Positions 1-5,503 of a stretch of 5,503 bases of DNA are shown here, piece by piece. Each line of letters starts with the position of its first letter. The first letter of the stretch is position 1. The stretch covers positions 7,001-12,503 of the forward strand of contig DMFR01000397.1 of assembly GCA_003450125.1 (NCBI GenBank), read 5' to 3'. The notes below the pieces were generated by a model. That model made no database searches and was not told the origin of the DNA. It saw only the letters and a list, made by a program, of their open reading frames with translations. The stretch is from Prolixibacteraceae bacterium (lineage in GTDB: Bacteria > Bacteroidota > Bacteroidia > Bacteroidales > Prolixibacteraceae). Position numbers and translations under genes: made by a program.

Positions 1-925
1 GATCAGAAGCCATCACAACATCAGCATTCACTTCCATCGCTTTCTGAATGGCCATTTTCATGGCTGCCGGTTCTTCAGGATTGGGGGATATGACAGTGGG
101 AAATTCGCCGCTTACAATGTCCTGTTCAGGAACATGAATAATATTGGTAAATCCAAAAGCATGGAGGGCCATGGGAATCAATTTCACGCCTGTTCCATGA
201 ATGGGGGTATAAACGATTTTCAGGTCAGCGTATTTTTTGACTAAATCAGGAGCAATTGAAACGGTCTTTACCTTTTCGATGAATTTACGGTCAACTTCTT
301 CCCCGATAATGGTAATTAACTCATCGTTGCCTTTAAATTTGATGTCTTCCGCTTTTACTTTCAGAACCTCCGCAATTACATTTTCATCATGAGGGGCCAC
401 CAGTTGAGAACCGTCATTCCAGTATGCCTTGTAACCATTATATTTCTTGGGGTTGTGCGAGGCGGTAAGGATAATGCCGCTTTGACAACCATATTCACGA
501 ATTACGAACGACAATTCAGGTGTTGGGCGCAATTCGTCGAAAAGCAATACATCAATACCATTGGCAGCAAATATATGGGCACTTGTTTCAGCAAACAAAC
601 GGCTGTTGTTGCGGCAATCGTAACCTATGGCCACTTTGATTGCAGGCAAGTTAGCAAATTCTTTTTTCAAGTAATTGCTCAGGCCCTGGGTGGCAGCTCC
701 AACTGTATAAATATTCATTCGGTTGGATCCGACACCCATTACTCCGCGCAAACCACCTGTTCCGAATTCCATGTCTTTATAAAACGAGTCAATTAGCTCG
801 CTGCTATCCACATTGTCCATGAGTCTTTTCACCTCAGCACGGGTTTCGGGATCATATACTTCGCGTAACCATTCGGATGCCTTAAGCATTACTTGGTTTA
901 AAATATCGTTGTTTTCTACAGCCAT
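1..925 (-). CDS. Phospho-sugar mutase (phosphoglucomutase/phosphomannomutase family), C-terminal part cut by window edge
   Basis: This reads as an alpha-D-phosphohexomutase, a cytoplasmic enzyme that moves phosphate between C6 and C1 of a hexose (glucose-6-P to glucose-1-P or the mannose equivalent) through a phosphoserine. The open frame runs from ATG at 925-923 to the window edge without a stop, giving 308 residues. Motifs in order are GTGGLRG (55-61), the active-site loop TASHNP (154-159, phosphoryl-carrying Ser156) and YTPIHGTG (239-246). The frame leaves the window at MASD, exactly where family members carry the DPDxDR metal-binding loop, so that loop and the C-terminal domains cannot be inspected. 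The early position of GTGGLRG after an acidic helical leader resembles the long (about 580 residue) PgcA/PGM2-like group (inference). It starts 5 bp after rmlD, so co-transcription is likely. The leader is A-rich with no Shine-Dalgarno. Family is certain; glucose versus mannose specificity is not shown by sequence, though rml neighbours favour glucose. Confidence 0.93.
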   Translation of the reverse strand, partial: MAVENNDILNQVMLKASEWLREVYDPETRAEVKRLMDNVDSSELIDSFYKDMEFGTGGLRGVMGVGSNRMNIYTVGAATQGLSNYLKKEFANLPAIKVAIGYDCRNNSRLFAETSAHIFAANGIDVLLFDELRPTPELSFVIREYGCQSGIILTASHNPKKYNGYKAYWNDGSQLVAPHDENVIAEVLKVKAEDIKFKGNDELITIIGEEVDRKFIEKVKTVSIAPDLVKKYADLKIVYTPIHGTGVKLIPMALHAFGFTNIIHVPEQDIVSGEFPTVISPNPEEPAAMKMAIQKAMEVNADVVMASD

Positions 926-939
926 GATTCTTAGTTTTT
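924..939 (-). repeat. Junction sequence copy 1 (end of rmlD to phosphomutase start)
   Basis: The minus strand reads AAAAACTAAGAATCAT. It covers the last codons and stop of rmlD, the 5-base gap and the first two bases of the phosphomutase ATG. It matches the copy at 3295-3310 in 15 of 16 positions. It is short and A-rich, so chance or shared translation-initiation bias is possible. Confidence 0.4.
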
Positions 940-1803
940 TATTTCGAAGATACATTTTTCCAAACTAGTACGCCAGTAGGGAATCTGAATTCCAAAAATA
1001 CTTTTAATTTTTGATTTATTTAAAACACTATAAGGAGGTCGCGTCACAGGTGAAAGATAGTCCTTTGATTCAATGGCGCTAACCTGACAATTAATGCCAT
1101 AAATTTGATGAATGGCTAGGGCAAAATCGTACCAACTGCAAACCCCTTCATTGGAATAATGATAAGTTCCTGGTACGAATTCACAGGCTCCTGATTCAGT
1201 TTTCTGAATGATTTCCAAAATAGCCATAGCCAAATCACCCGCATAGGTAGGAGTACCAACCTGATCAAAAATTACATTGAGCTGGTCACGCTCCTTGCCC
1301 AATTTGATCATGCTTTTCACAAAGTTATTTCCAAATGAAGAATACAACCAGGAGGTTCGGATAACCATGGATTGAGGATTGTTGGTCAAACTGATCAACT
1401 CCCCTTCCAGTTTTGTATGACCGTATATGGAAGTCGGACAAACTTCATCCTCTTCTACATAAGGACGATAATTCTTTCCATCGAACACATAATCGGTGGA
1501 AACTTGCACGAAACGACAACCCACAGCCTTTGATTTCTCAGCCAGTATTGCAGGAGCAACAGCATTGATTAACCAGGCGGTTTCCTCCTCTGATTCAGCT
1601 TTGTCCACTGCTGTATAGGCCGCGCAATTAATCAGCCACTGAGGCTTTTCCTCTGCAAAAAAGGATTCAACAGCTTCGGGATTGGTAATATCCAGTTCTT
1701 TTAAATCGGTGAATACAAAACTCAAATCAGGGAATAAATGACTTGATTTTCTGATCTCTGAACCCAGTTGTCCATTGGCCCCGGTAATTATTAGCTTAGT
1801 CAT
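931..1803 (-). CDS. rmlD: dTDP-4-dehydrorhamnose reductase
   Basis: RmlD (RfbD) reduces dTDP-4-dehydro-L-rhamnose with NAD(P)H to dTDP-L-rhamnose, the last step of the pathway, in the cytoplasm. With the ATG at 1803-1801 the protein has 290 residues, normal for the family. It is an extended short-chain dehydrogenase. It shows the nucleotide-binding GANGQLG (8-14), STDYVFDG (102-109) with the catalytic Ser/Thr, the Tyr127-x3-Lys131 pair in IYGHTKLEGE, and the substrate-domain signature RPPYSVL (255-261). The frame extends 9 bases upstream to a TTG at 1812-1810 (adding three residues), but the ATG puts the Rossmann strand at the usual distance from the N-terminus and is preferred. The start overlaps the rmlC stop by 8 bases (ATGACTAA), which suggests translational coupling. 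The protein ends IKN-stop, 5 bp before the phosphomutase. Confidence 0.96.
   Translation of the reverse strand: MTKLIITGANGQLGSEIRKSSHLFPDLSFVFTDLKELDITNPEAVESFFAEEKPQWLINCAAYTAVDKAESEEETAWLINAVAPAILAEKSKAVGCRFVQVSTDYVFDGKNYRPYVEEDEVCPTSIYGHTKLEGELISLTNNPQSMVIRTSWLYSSFGNNFVKSMIKLGKERDQLNVIFDQVGTPTYAGDLAMAILEIIQKTESGACEFVPGTYHYSNEGVCSWYDFALAIHQIYGINCQVSAIESKDYLSPVTRPPYSVLNKSKIKSIFGIQIPYWRTSLEKCIFEIKN
1796..1803 (-). promoter_or_regulatory. ATGACTAA overlap between rmlC stop and rmlD start
   Basis: The rmlD ATG (1803-1801) lies within the last codons of rmlC, whose TAA ends at 1796, giving an 8-base overlap in a different frame. This favours translational coupling of epimerase and reductase and supports the ATG over the upstream TTG at 1812. 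The overlap is seen directly; coupling is inferred. Confidence 0.55.
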
Positions 1804-2362
1804 GTGCTTCAAATTTAAAGTTCATTTCTGCCTCCGCAAACAAAGGCAAAAGAATGTCTTTGCCCGAAACAAGGGCTTCAGAGGAGTCAATTTTCCAATT
1901 GATATTCAGTGCCGGGTCATTGTAACGTATTCCCCGTTCAACGGCCGGATTGTATAATTCATCGCATTTATAGGAAAAAATTGCCGTTTGGCTCAATACA
2001 GAAAACCCATGAGCAAAACCTTTAGGAACGAAAAACTGCAACTTGTTTTCTTCACTTAATTCCAGTCCATAAGATTGTCCAAATGTAGGTGATCCTTTGC
2101 GGCAATCAACGGCAACGTCATAGACCCTGCCCTGAATGACACGAACAAGTTTGGCCTGGGCAAAGGGGGCTAGTTGGTAATGTAACCCACGGATGACTCC
2201 CCTAACTGATTTTGATTCATTATCCTGAATAAATACAGTGGTAAATCCCGCTTCCTGAAGCTTCTGCTGATTATAGCTTTCAAAAAAGTATCCTCGCTGA
2301 TCAGTAAAGACCCGAGGTTCAATAATCAAAAGGTCGGGGATTGGTGTTTCAATTATCTTCAC
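1796..2362 (-). CDS. rmlC: dTDP-4-dehydrorhamnose 3,5-epimerase
   Basis: RmlC (RfbC) epimerises C3 and C5 of dTDP-4-dehydro-6-deoxy-D-glucose to give dTDP-4-dehydro-L-rhamnose. It has 188 residues, a typical length for this cupin-fold enzyme. Visible family features are FFESYNQQ (26-33), RGLHYQ (58-63) with the catalytic base His61, the AKLVRVIQG strand (70-78), VPKGFAHGF (112-120) and Tyr131 in FSYKCDELY, the expected general acid. Its presence supports true 3,5-epimerase activity. The start is GTG at 2362-2360. An in-frame TAA lies three codons upstream, no ATG lies between, and no methionine occurs in the first 170 residues, so GTG is the only reasonable start. It begins 46 bp after the rmlA stop, the widest gap in the window, and overlaps rmlD by 8 bp. 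Confidence 0.96.
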   Translation of the reverse strand: MKIIETPIPDLLIIEPRVFTDQRGYFFESYNQQKLQEAGFTTVFIQDNESKSVRGVIRGLHYQLAPFAQAKLVRVIQGRVYDVAVDCRKGSPTFGQSYGLELSEENKLQFFVPKGFAHGFSVLSQTAIFSYKCDELYNPAVERGIRYNDPALNINWKIDSSEALVSGKDILLPLFAEAEMNFKFEAHD

Positions 2363-2408
2363 AATTAGTTATTAAGTTGTAAATAAGTATATTCGCCTTT
2401 AACAATGA
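2363..2408 (-). other. rmlA-rmlC spacer, the largest intergenic gap
   Basis: These 46 AT-rich bases are the only gap longer than 11 bp among the visible genes. I see no stable inverted repeat followed by a T-run, and no convincing match to the Bacteroidota -33 TTTG / -7 TAnnTTTG promoter. The spacer contains the in-frame TAA (2371-2369) that forces rmlC to use its GTG start. It most likely serves only as the rmlC translation leader. Confidence 0.5.
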
Positions 2409-3290
2409 TTAATACGATTGTATGTGCCCGTTTGCCAGTTTGATCAGATATTCGCCATACTGGTTTTTACAAAGTGGTTGTGCAAGAGTCAGTAGTTGTT
2501 CCTTGCTGATATAGCCTTTACTAAAGGCGATTTCCTCAATACATGACACTTTTAATCCCTGACGCTGTTCTATGGTTGAAATGAAAGTTGAAGCTTGCAT
2601 TAGGCTTTCATGCGTACCGGTATCAAGCCATGCGAAACCACGACCCAACAATTTCATATTCAAGCGTCCTTCTTCAAGGTACAGCCGGTTTAAATCAGTA
2701 ATTTCCAACTCTCCACGTGGAGAAGGTTTTAGTCCTTTGGCTTTTGCAACCACATCATTACTGTAAAAGTAAAGTCCAGTAACAGCATAGTTAGATTTGG
2801 GGAAGGCCGGTTTTTCTTCCAGCGACAAAACTTTACCCTGTTCATCAAACTCAGCAACACCATACCGATCCGGATCATTCACATAATAGCCAAACACGAT
2901 AGATCCATCTGTCAATGCAGCTGCCTCTTCAAGTATCGTTGTAAAGTTATAGCCATAAAAAATATTGTCGCCCAGTACCATACAGACGCTATCATCACCA
3001 ATGAATTTTTCGCCGATAATGAATGCCTGGGCTAAACCGTCAGGTGAAGGTTGAATTGCATACTCCAGTTTTATCCCCAATTGACTGCCATCCTCCAGCA
3101 GATCTTCATATAGATGGATATCTTTGGGGGTTGAAATGATCAAAATTTCCCGAATGCCGGCCAGCATCAACACCGACAAGGGGTAATAAATCATTGGTTT
3201 ATCATAGATCGGAATAATTTGTTTCGAAATACTTTTAGTTATCGGATAAAGACGAGTACCAGATCCCCCGGCAAGAATAATTCCCTTCAT
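2409..3290 (-). CDS. rmlA: Glucose-1-phosphate thymidylyltransferase
   Basis: RmlA (RfbA) joins dTTP and glucose-1-phosphate to form dTDP-glucose and pyrophosphate, the first committed step toward dTDP-L-rhamnose and usually the feedback-controlled one (family knowledge). The 293-residue length matches the short homotetrameric RmlA type. Motifs in order are the nucleotide-binding GGSGTRL (8-14), IYDKPM (28-33), QPSPDGLAQA (80-89), LGDN (106-109, Asp108 for metal), LEEKP (157-161), GELEITD (193-199) and WLDTGTHESL (221-230). All are intact. The start is ATG at 3290-3288, which places the Rossmann-like strand immediately at the N-terminus as in homologues. It starts 11 bp after the decarboxylase stop, with an A-rich leader and no Shine-Dalgarno, and is followed by a 46-bp gap before rmlC. 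Confidence 0.97.
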   Translation of the reverse strand: MKGIILAGGSGTRLYPITKSISKQIIPIYDKPMIYYPLSVLMLAGIREILIISTPKDIHLYEDLLEDGSQLGIKLEYAIQPSPDGLAQAFIIGEKFIGDDSVCMVLGDNIFYGYNFTTILEEAAALTDGSIVFGYYVNDPDRYGVAEFDEQGKVLSLEEKPAFPKSNYAVTGLYFYSNDVVAKAKGLKPSPRGELEITDLNRLYLEEGRLNMKLLGRGFAWLDTGTHESLMQASTFISTIEQRQGLKVSCIEEIAFSKGYISKEQLLTLAQPLCKNQYGEYLIKLANGHIQSY

Positions 3291-3294
3291 ATTT

Positions 3295-3310
3295 ATGATT
3301 TTTAGTTTTT
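3295..3310 (-). repeat. Junction sequence copy 2 (end of decarboxylase to rmlA start)
   Basis: The minus strand reads AAAAACTAAAAATCAT. It covers the last codons and stop of the decarboxylase (protein end GKN, like the IKN end of rmlD) and part of the leader of rmlA. It differs from the copy at 924-939 by one base, and sits 4 bases upstream of the rmlA ATG rather than running into it. Confidence 0.4.
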
Positions 3311-4258
3311 CCCAGTTAAAAGATTATCAAAATAAGCAATGGTTTTAATTAACCCTTCCCGCAATGGAACCTTTGGTTCCCATCCGTCCAGTCTTTCTTT
3401 TGCCAATGAAATGTCAGGCTGACGTTGTGTCGGATCATCGGCAGGAAGGGGCATATATACAATTTTGGAACTTGATCCAATCAGGTCAATTACATTCTGA
3501 GCCAGTTCGAGCATGGTAAATTCACCAGGGTTGCCAATATTGACCGGCCCGGTGAACTCGTCACCAGTTCCCATCATCCTGACCATACCTTCCACCAGAT
3601 CGGTAACATATTGAAAGCTGCGGGTCTGTTTCCCATCACCGAAAATAGTGATGTCCTGATTTTTTAATGCCTGAACAATGAAGTTTGAAACCACCCGGCC
3701 ATCATCAGGCTCCATTTTAGGGCCATAAGTATTGAAAATACGGATGATTTTTATCCTGACATTGTTTTGTGCATGGTAATTGACAAACAAGGATTCAGCA
3801 CATCGTTTGCCCTCGTCATAGCAGGAACGTATCCCGATTGGATTCACATGCCCCCAGTAGTCTTCGGTTTGAGGATGGATGATTGGATCACCATACACCT
3901 CGCTGGTAGATGCCTGCAGAATTTTAGCCCTTGTGCGTTTAGCCAGACCCAGCATATTTACAGCCCCCATCACTGATGTCTTTATGGTCTTGATCGGATT
4001 ATACTGGTAATGAACAGGAGAGGCAGGACAGGCCAGATTGTAAATCTCATCGACCTCGATGTAATAAGGCATGGTCACATCATGCCTGATCAGTTCAAAG
4101 TAGGGATGATCGATCAGGTGTACAATCTTTTGTTTTTTGCCCGTAAAGTAATTGTCCATACAAACTACTTCATGCCCGTCATCCAGGAGCCTTTCACACA
4201 GGTGAGATCCCACAAATCCGGCGCCCCCGGTTACAAGTATTCGTTTCATCCTCTTCAT
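3302..4258 (-). CDS. uxs: UDP-glucuronate decarboxylase (UDP-xylose synthase), extended SDR
   Basis: The product fits UDP-glucuronic acid decarboxylase, which oxidises C4 of UDP-glucuronate with bound NAD+, loses CO2 from C6 and reduces the intermediate back to give UDP-xylose. It has 318 residues with no membrane segment, so it is the soluble bacterial type rather than the membrane-anchored animal form. Visible motifs are the NAD-binding GGAGFVGSHL (11-20), MDNYFTG (34-40), NLACPASP (74-81), ASTSEVYGDP (116-125, Glu120) and Tyr147-x3-Lys151 in SCYDEGKR. Further on come RIFNTYGP (173-180), DGRVVSNF (186-193), GDGKQTRSF (207-215) and DDPTQRQPD (274-282). NLACPASP, WGHVNPIGIRSCYDEGKR and the DDPTQRQPD segment separate this family from other NAD-dependent sugar epimerases. 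The start shown is ATG at 4258, overlapping the ugd stop by 4 bases. A second ATG at 4249 (nearly repeating MKR) gives the commoner family N-terminus and cannot be excluded. Confidence 0.95.
   Translation of the reverse strand: MKRMKRILVTGGAGFVGSHLCERLLDDGHEVVCMDNYFTGKKQKIVHLIDHPYFELIRHDVTMPYYIEVDEIYNLACPASPVHYQYNPIKTIKTSVMGAVNMLGLAKRTRAKILQASTSEVYGDPIIHPQTEDYWGHVNPIGIRSCYDEGKRCAESLFVNYHAQNNVRIKIIRIFNTYGPKMEPDDGRVVSNFIVQALKNQDITIFGDGKQTRSFQYVTDLVEGMVRMMGTGDEFTGPVNIGNPGEFTMLELAQNVIDLIGSSSKIVYMPLPADDPTQRQPDISLAKERLDGWEPKVPLREGLIKTIAYFDNLLTGKN
4255..4258 (-). promoter_or_regulatory. ATGA stop/start overlap between ugd and the decarboxylase
   Basis: On the minus strand the ugd TGA (4257-4255) overlaps the ATG of the decarboxylase (4258-4256). 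Such 4-base overlaps commonly allow coupled termination and re-initiation. No Shine-Dalgarno-like stretch precedes this ATG. The AAGAGG just after it abuts the second ATG (4249) with no spacing, so it is too close to act as a normal ribosome binding site. The coupling itself is inferred. Confidence 0.6.
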
Positions 4259-5503
4259 TTTGAATTAACAACTGGTTTTCTTCCGATGCTGTAATAGTTG
4301 AATTTAATTTCCTGCATTTCCTCAGGCTCGTAAATATTCCGTCCGTCAAATATGGTTTTTGTTTTCAACAATTTTTCTATTACCCTAAAATTAGGGGTTC
4401 TGAATTCAGCCCATTCGGTCACAATAATGAGTGCGTCGGCATCAATGCATGCATCGTATTCATCTTTGGCAAATACAATTTTATCACCTAAAATATGCTG
4501 AGCCTCTTCCATGGCGATGGGGTCATAAGCAACAACCGATGCTCCTACCTGGAGTAAAATATCAATAATGACCAATGACGGGGCTTCGCGCATGTCATCT
4601 GTCTTGGGTTTAAAAGACAATCCCCATAGGGCAAACTTAAGCCCTTTCAGATCATTGCCAAAATGTGATTTGATCTTGGCGATTAGGACTGATTTCTGAC
4701 GGTAGTTAACAGCTTCAACGGCTTTAAGAATATCGAGTGAATGGCCGTATTCATCAGCGGTACGCACCAAGGCCTGAACATCTTTAGGAAAGCATGATCC
4801 ACCATATCCGGTACCTGGATAAATGAATTTATTCCCAATGCGGGCATCGGAGCCAATACCTTTACGGACCATGCTCACATCGGCACCCACCAATTCACAA
4901 AGATTGGCAATATCGTTCATAAAACTGATCTTGGTGGCCAGCATGGAGTTTGCTGCATACTTGGTCATTTCAGAGGAAGAAATATCCATAAACAGGATGG
5001 GATGGCCATTGAGCAGAAAAGGCTTATACAGCTTTTTCATCACTTTCTCCGCCTCTAGGGATTCGACTCCAACAACAATGCGGTCTGGCTTGAGGAAATC
5101 ATCAACGGCACTCCCCTCCTTTAAGAATTCCGGATTTGAAGCCACATCAAAGGTAAGGTCACTGTTTCGCAGATCCAATTCCTGCTGAATGGCTGCTTTA
5201 ACTTTCATTGAAGTACCAACTGGCACTGTACTTTTAGTCACAACAACCAAATAATGGTCCATATGTTTGCCTATTTCCCGGGCCACACTTAAGACATACT
5301 TCAGGTCAGCGCTTCCATCTTCTCCCGGGGGTGTGCCAACTGCAATAAATACAGCTTCTGCATCTGATAAGCTTTCAGCAAGATTGGTTGTAAAGGAAAG
5401 CCGTCCTTTCTCGACATTGTATTTAAAAATATCTTCCAGACCGGGTTCATAGATAGGAATCTGTCCACTATTGAGCTTATTGATTTTTTTTTCATCCACA
5501 TCC
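4255..5503 (-). CDS. ugd: UDP-glucose 6-dehydrogenase, N-terminus cut by window edge
   Basis: This enzyme oxidises UDP-glucose twice with NAD+ to UDP-glucuronate, the substrate of the next gene's product. About 415 residues are visible of a family length near 440. The frame is open to the edge and begins inside the DVDEKKI segment that ends the Rossmann nucleotide fold, so roughly 25-30 residues, including GxGxxG, lie outside. The GTG at 5499 is this internal Val and not a start. Numbering from that Val, motifs are IYEPGLE (16-22), AVGTPPGEDGSADL (53-66), TKSTVPVGT (88-96), SNPEFLKEGSA (121-131) and EMTKYAANS (177-185, Lys180 and Asn184). These are followed by YPGTGYGGSCFPKD (227-240, catalytic Cys236), GLSFKPKTDDMREAPS (293-308) and FDGRNIY (384-390). 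All expected catalytic residues are present. The stop shares 4 bases (ATGA) with the decarboxylase start. No promoter is visible because the 5' end is outside. Confidence 0.97.
   Translation of the reverse strand, partial: DVDEKKINKLNSGQIPIYEPGLEDIFKYNVEKGRLSFTTNLAESLSDAEAVFIAVGTPPGEDGSADLKYVLSVAREIGKHMDHYLVVVTKSTVPVGTSMKVKAAIQQELDLRNSDLTFDVASNPEFLKEGSAVDDFLKPDRIVVGVESLEAEKVMKKLYKPFLLNGHPILFMDISSSEMTKYAANSMLATKISFMNDIANLCELVGADVSMVRKGIGSDARIGNKFIYPGTGYGGSCFPKDVQALVRTADEYGHSLDILKAVEAVNYRQKSVLIAKIKSHFGNDLKGLKFALWGLSFKPKTDDMREAPSLVIIDILLQVGASVVAYDPIAMEEAQHILGDKIVFAKDEYDACIDADALIIVTEWAEFRTPNFRVIEKLLKTKTIFDGRNIYEPEEMQEIKFNYYSIGRKPVVNSK

Noticed and set aside
389..796. A 135-codon plus-strand open frame opposite the phosphomutase
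   Set aside because: It lies wholly antisense to a frame with clear GTGGLRG and TASHNP motifs, and its translation shows no recognisable domain. It is a shadow of the real gene.
1804..1812. TTG at 1812 as the start of rmlD
   Set aside because: It adds only three residues before an ATG that gives the usual spacing to GANGQLG. ATG is much commoner as a start and overlaps the rmlC stop neatly.
2363..2408. Possible internal promoter in the rmlA-rmlC gap (TTG near 2405-2403 and TATTTAC near 2385-2379)
   Set aside because: The match to the Bacteroidota TTTG / TAnnTTTG consensus is poor in the -7 element, and AT-rich spacers give such partial matches easily.
4823..5188. A 121-codon plus-strand open frame, and other shorter plus-strand frames (1775-1957, 2572-2766, 3767-3976, 4010-4294, 5267-5452)
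   Set aside because: All lie antisense to well-supported genes, have no family-like motifs, and would leave no room for independent promoters.
5484..5492. A run of nine A on the coding strand of ugd, a possible slippage or frameshift site
   Set aside because: The normal frame through it encodes the family-typical DVDEKKI segment, and conserved ugd motifs continue in the same frame, so there is no sign of a programmed shift or error.
5301..5501. A 66-codon minus-strand frame overlapping the 5' part of ugd
   Set aside because: It is in a different frame from the conserved ugd protein (IYEPGLE, VGTPPGEDG) and has no recognisable features. It is a shadow.
1..5503. A search by eye for CRISPR arrays, tRNAs, insertion-sequence ends, long inverted repeats or rho-independent terminators
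   Set aside because: Nothing convincing was seen. More than 95 percent of the window is occupied by six conserved coding regions.

Overview
The window is a gene-dense stretch of a bacterial sugar-nucleotide operon. Six genes lie head to tail on the minus strand, and both edge genes are cut by the window. In transcription order they are ugd (UDP-glucose 6-dehydrogenase, 5' end missing), a UDP-glucuronate decarboxylase (UDP-xylose synthase), rmlA, rmlC, rmlD and the N-terminal 308 residues of an alpha-phosphohexomutase. The junctions are -4, +11, +46, -8 and +5 bp, so transcription as one unit is the simplest reading. There is no promoter, terminator, RNA gene, mobile element or CRISPR array that I can support.

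The genes fit one scheme. The phosphomutase would interconvert glucose-6-phosphate and glucose-1-phosphate. RmlA activates glucose-1-phosphate with dTTP, and RmlC and RmlD carry out the last two steps to dTDP-L-rhamnose. Ugd and the decarboxylase convert UDP-glucose to UDP-glucuronate and then UDP-xylose. The products would feed glycosyltransferases making a surface polysaccharide, O-antigen or glycan, but none of those genes is in the window. RmlB (dTDP-glucose 4,6-dehydratase) and a UDP-glucose pyrophosphorylase are needed to complete the two branches and are also absent.

The organism is most likely a member of Bacteroidota. This is inferred from the protein sequences, the A-rich leaders without Shine-Dalgarno sequences and the moderate-to-low GC content by eye. 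Genus cannot be told. All catalytic motifs that fall inside the window look intact, and I see no sign of gene decay or recent insertion. This is a canonical nucleotide-sugar module and I did not find evidence for a new biological system. The points worth a second look are the missing rmlB, the phosphomutase in the operon, a near-identical 16-bp sequence at two gene junctions, and a few start-codon choices.
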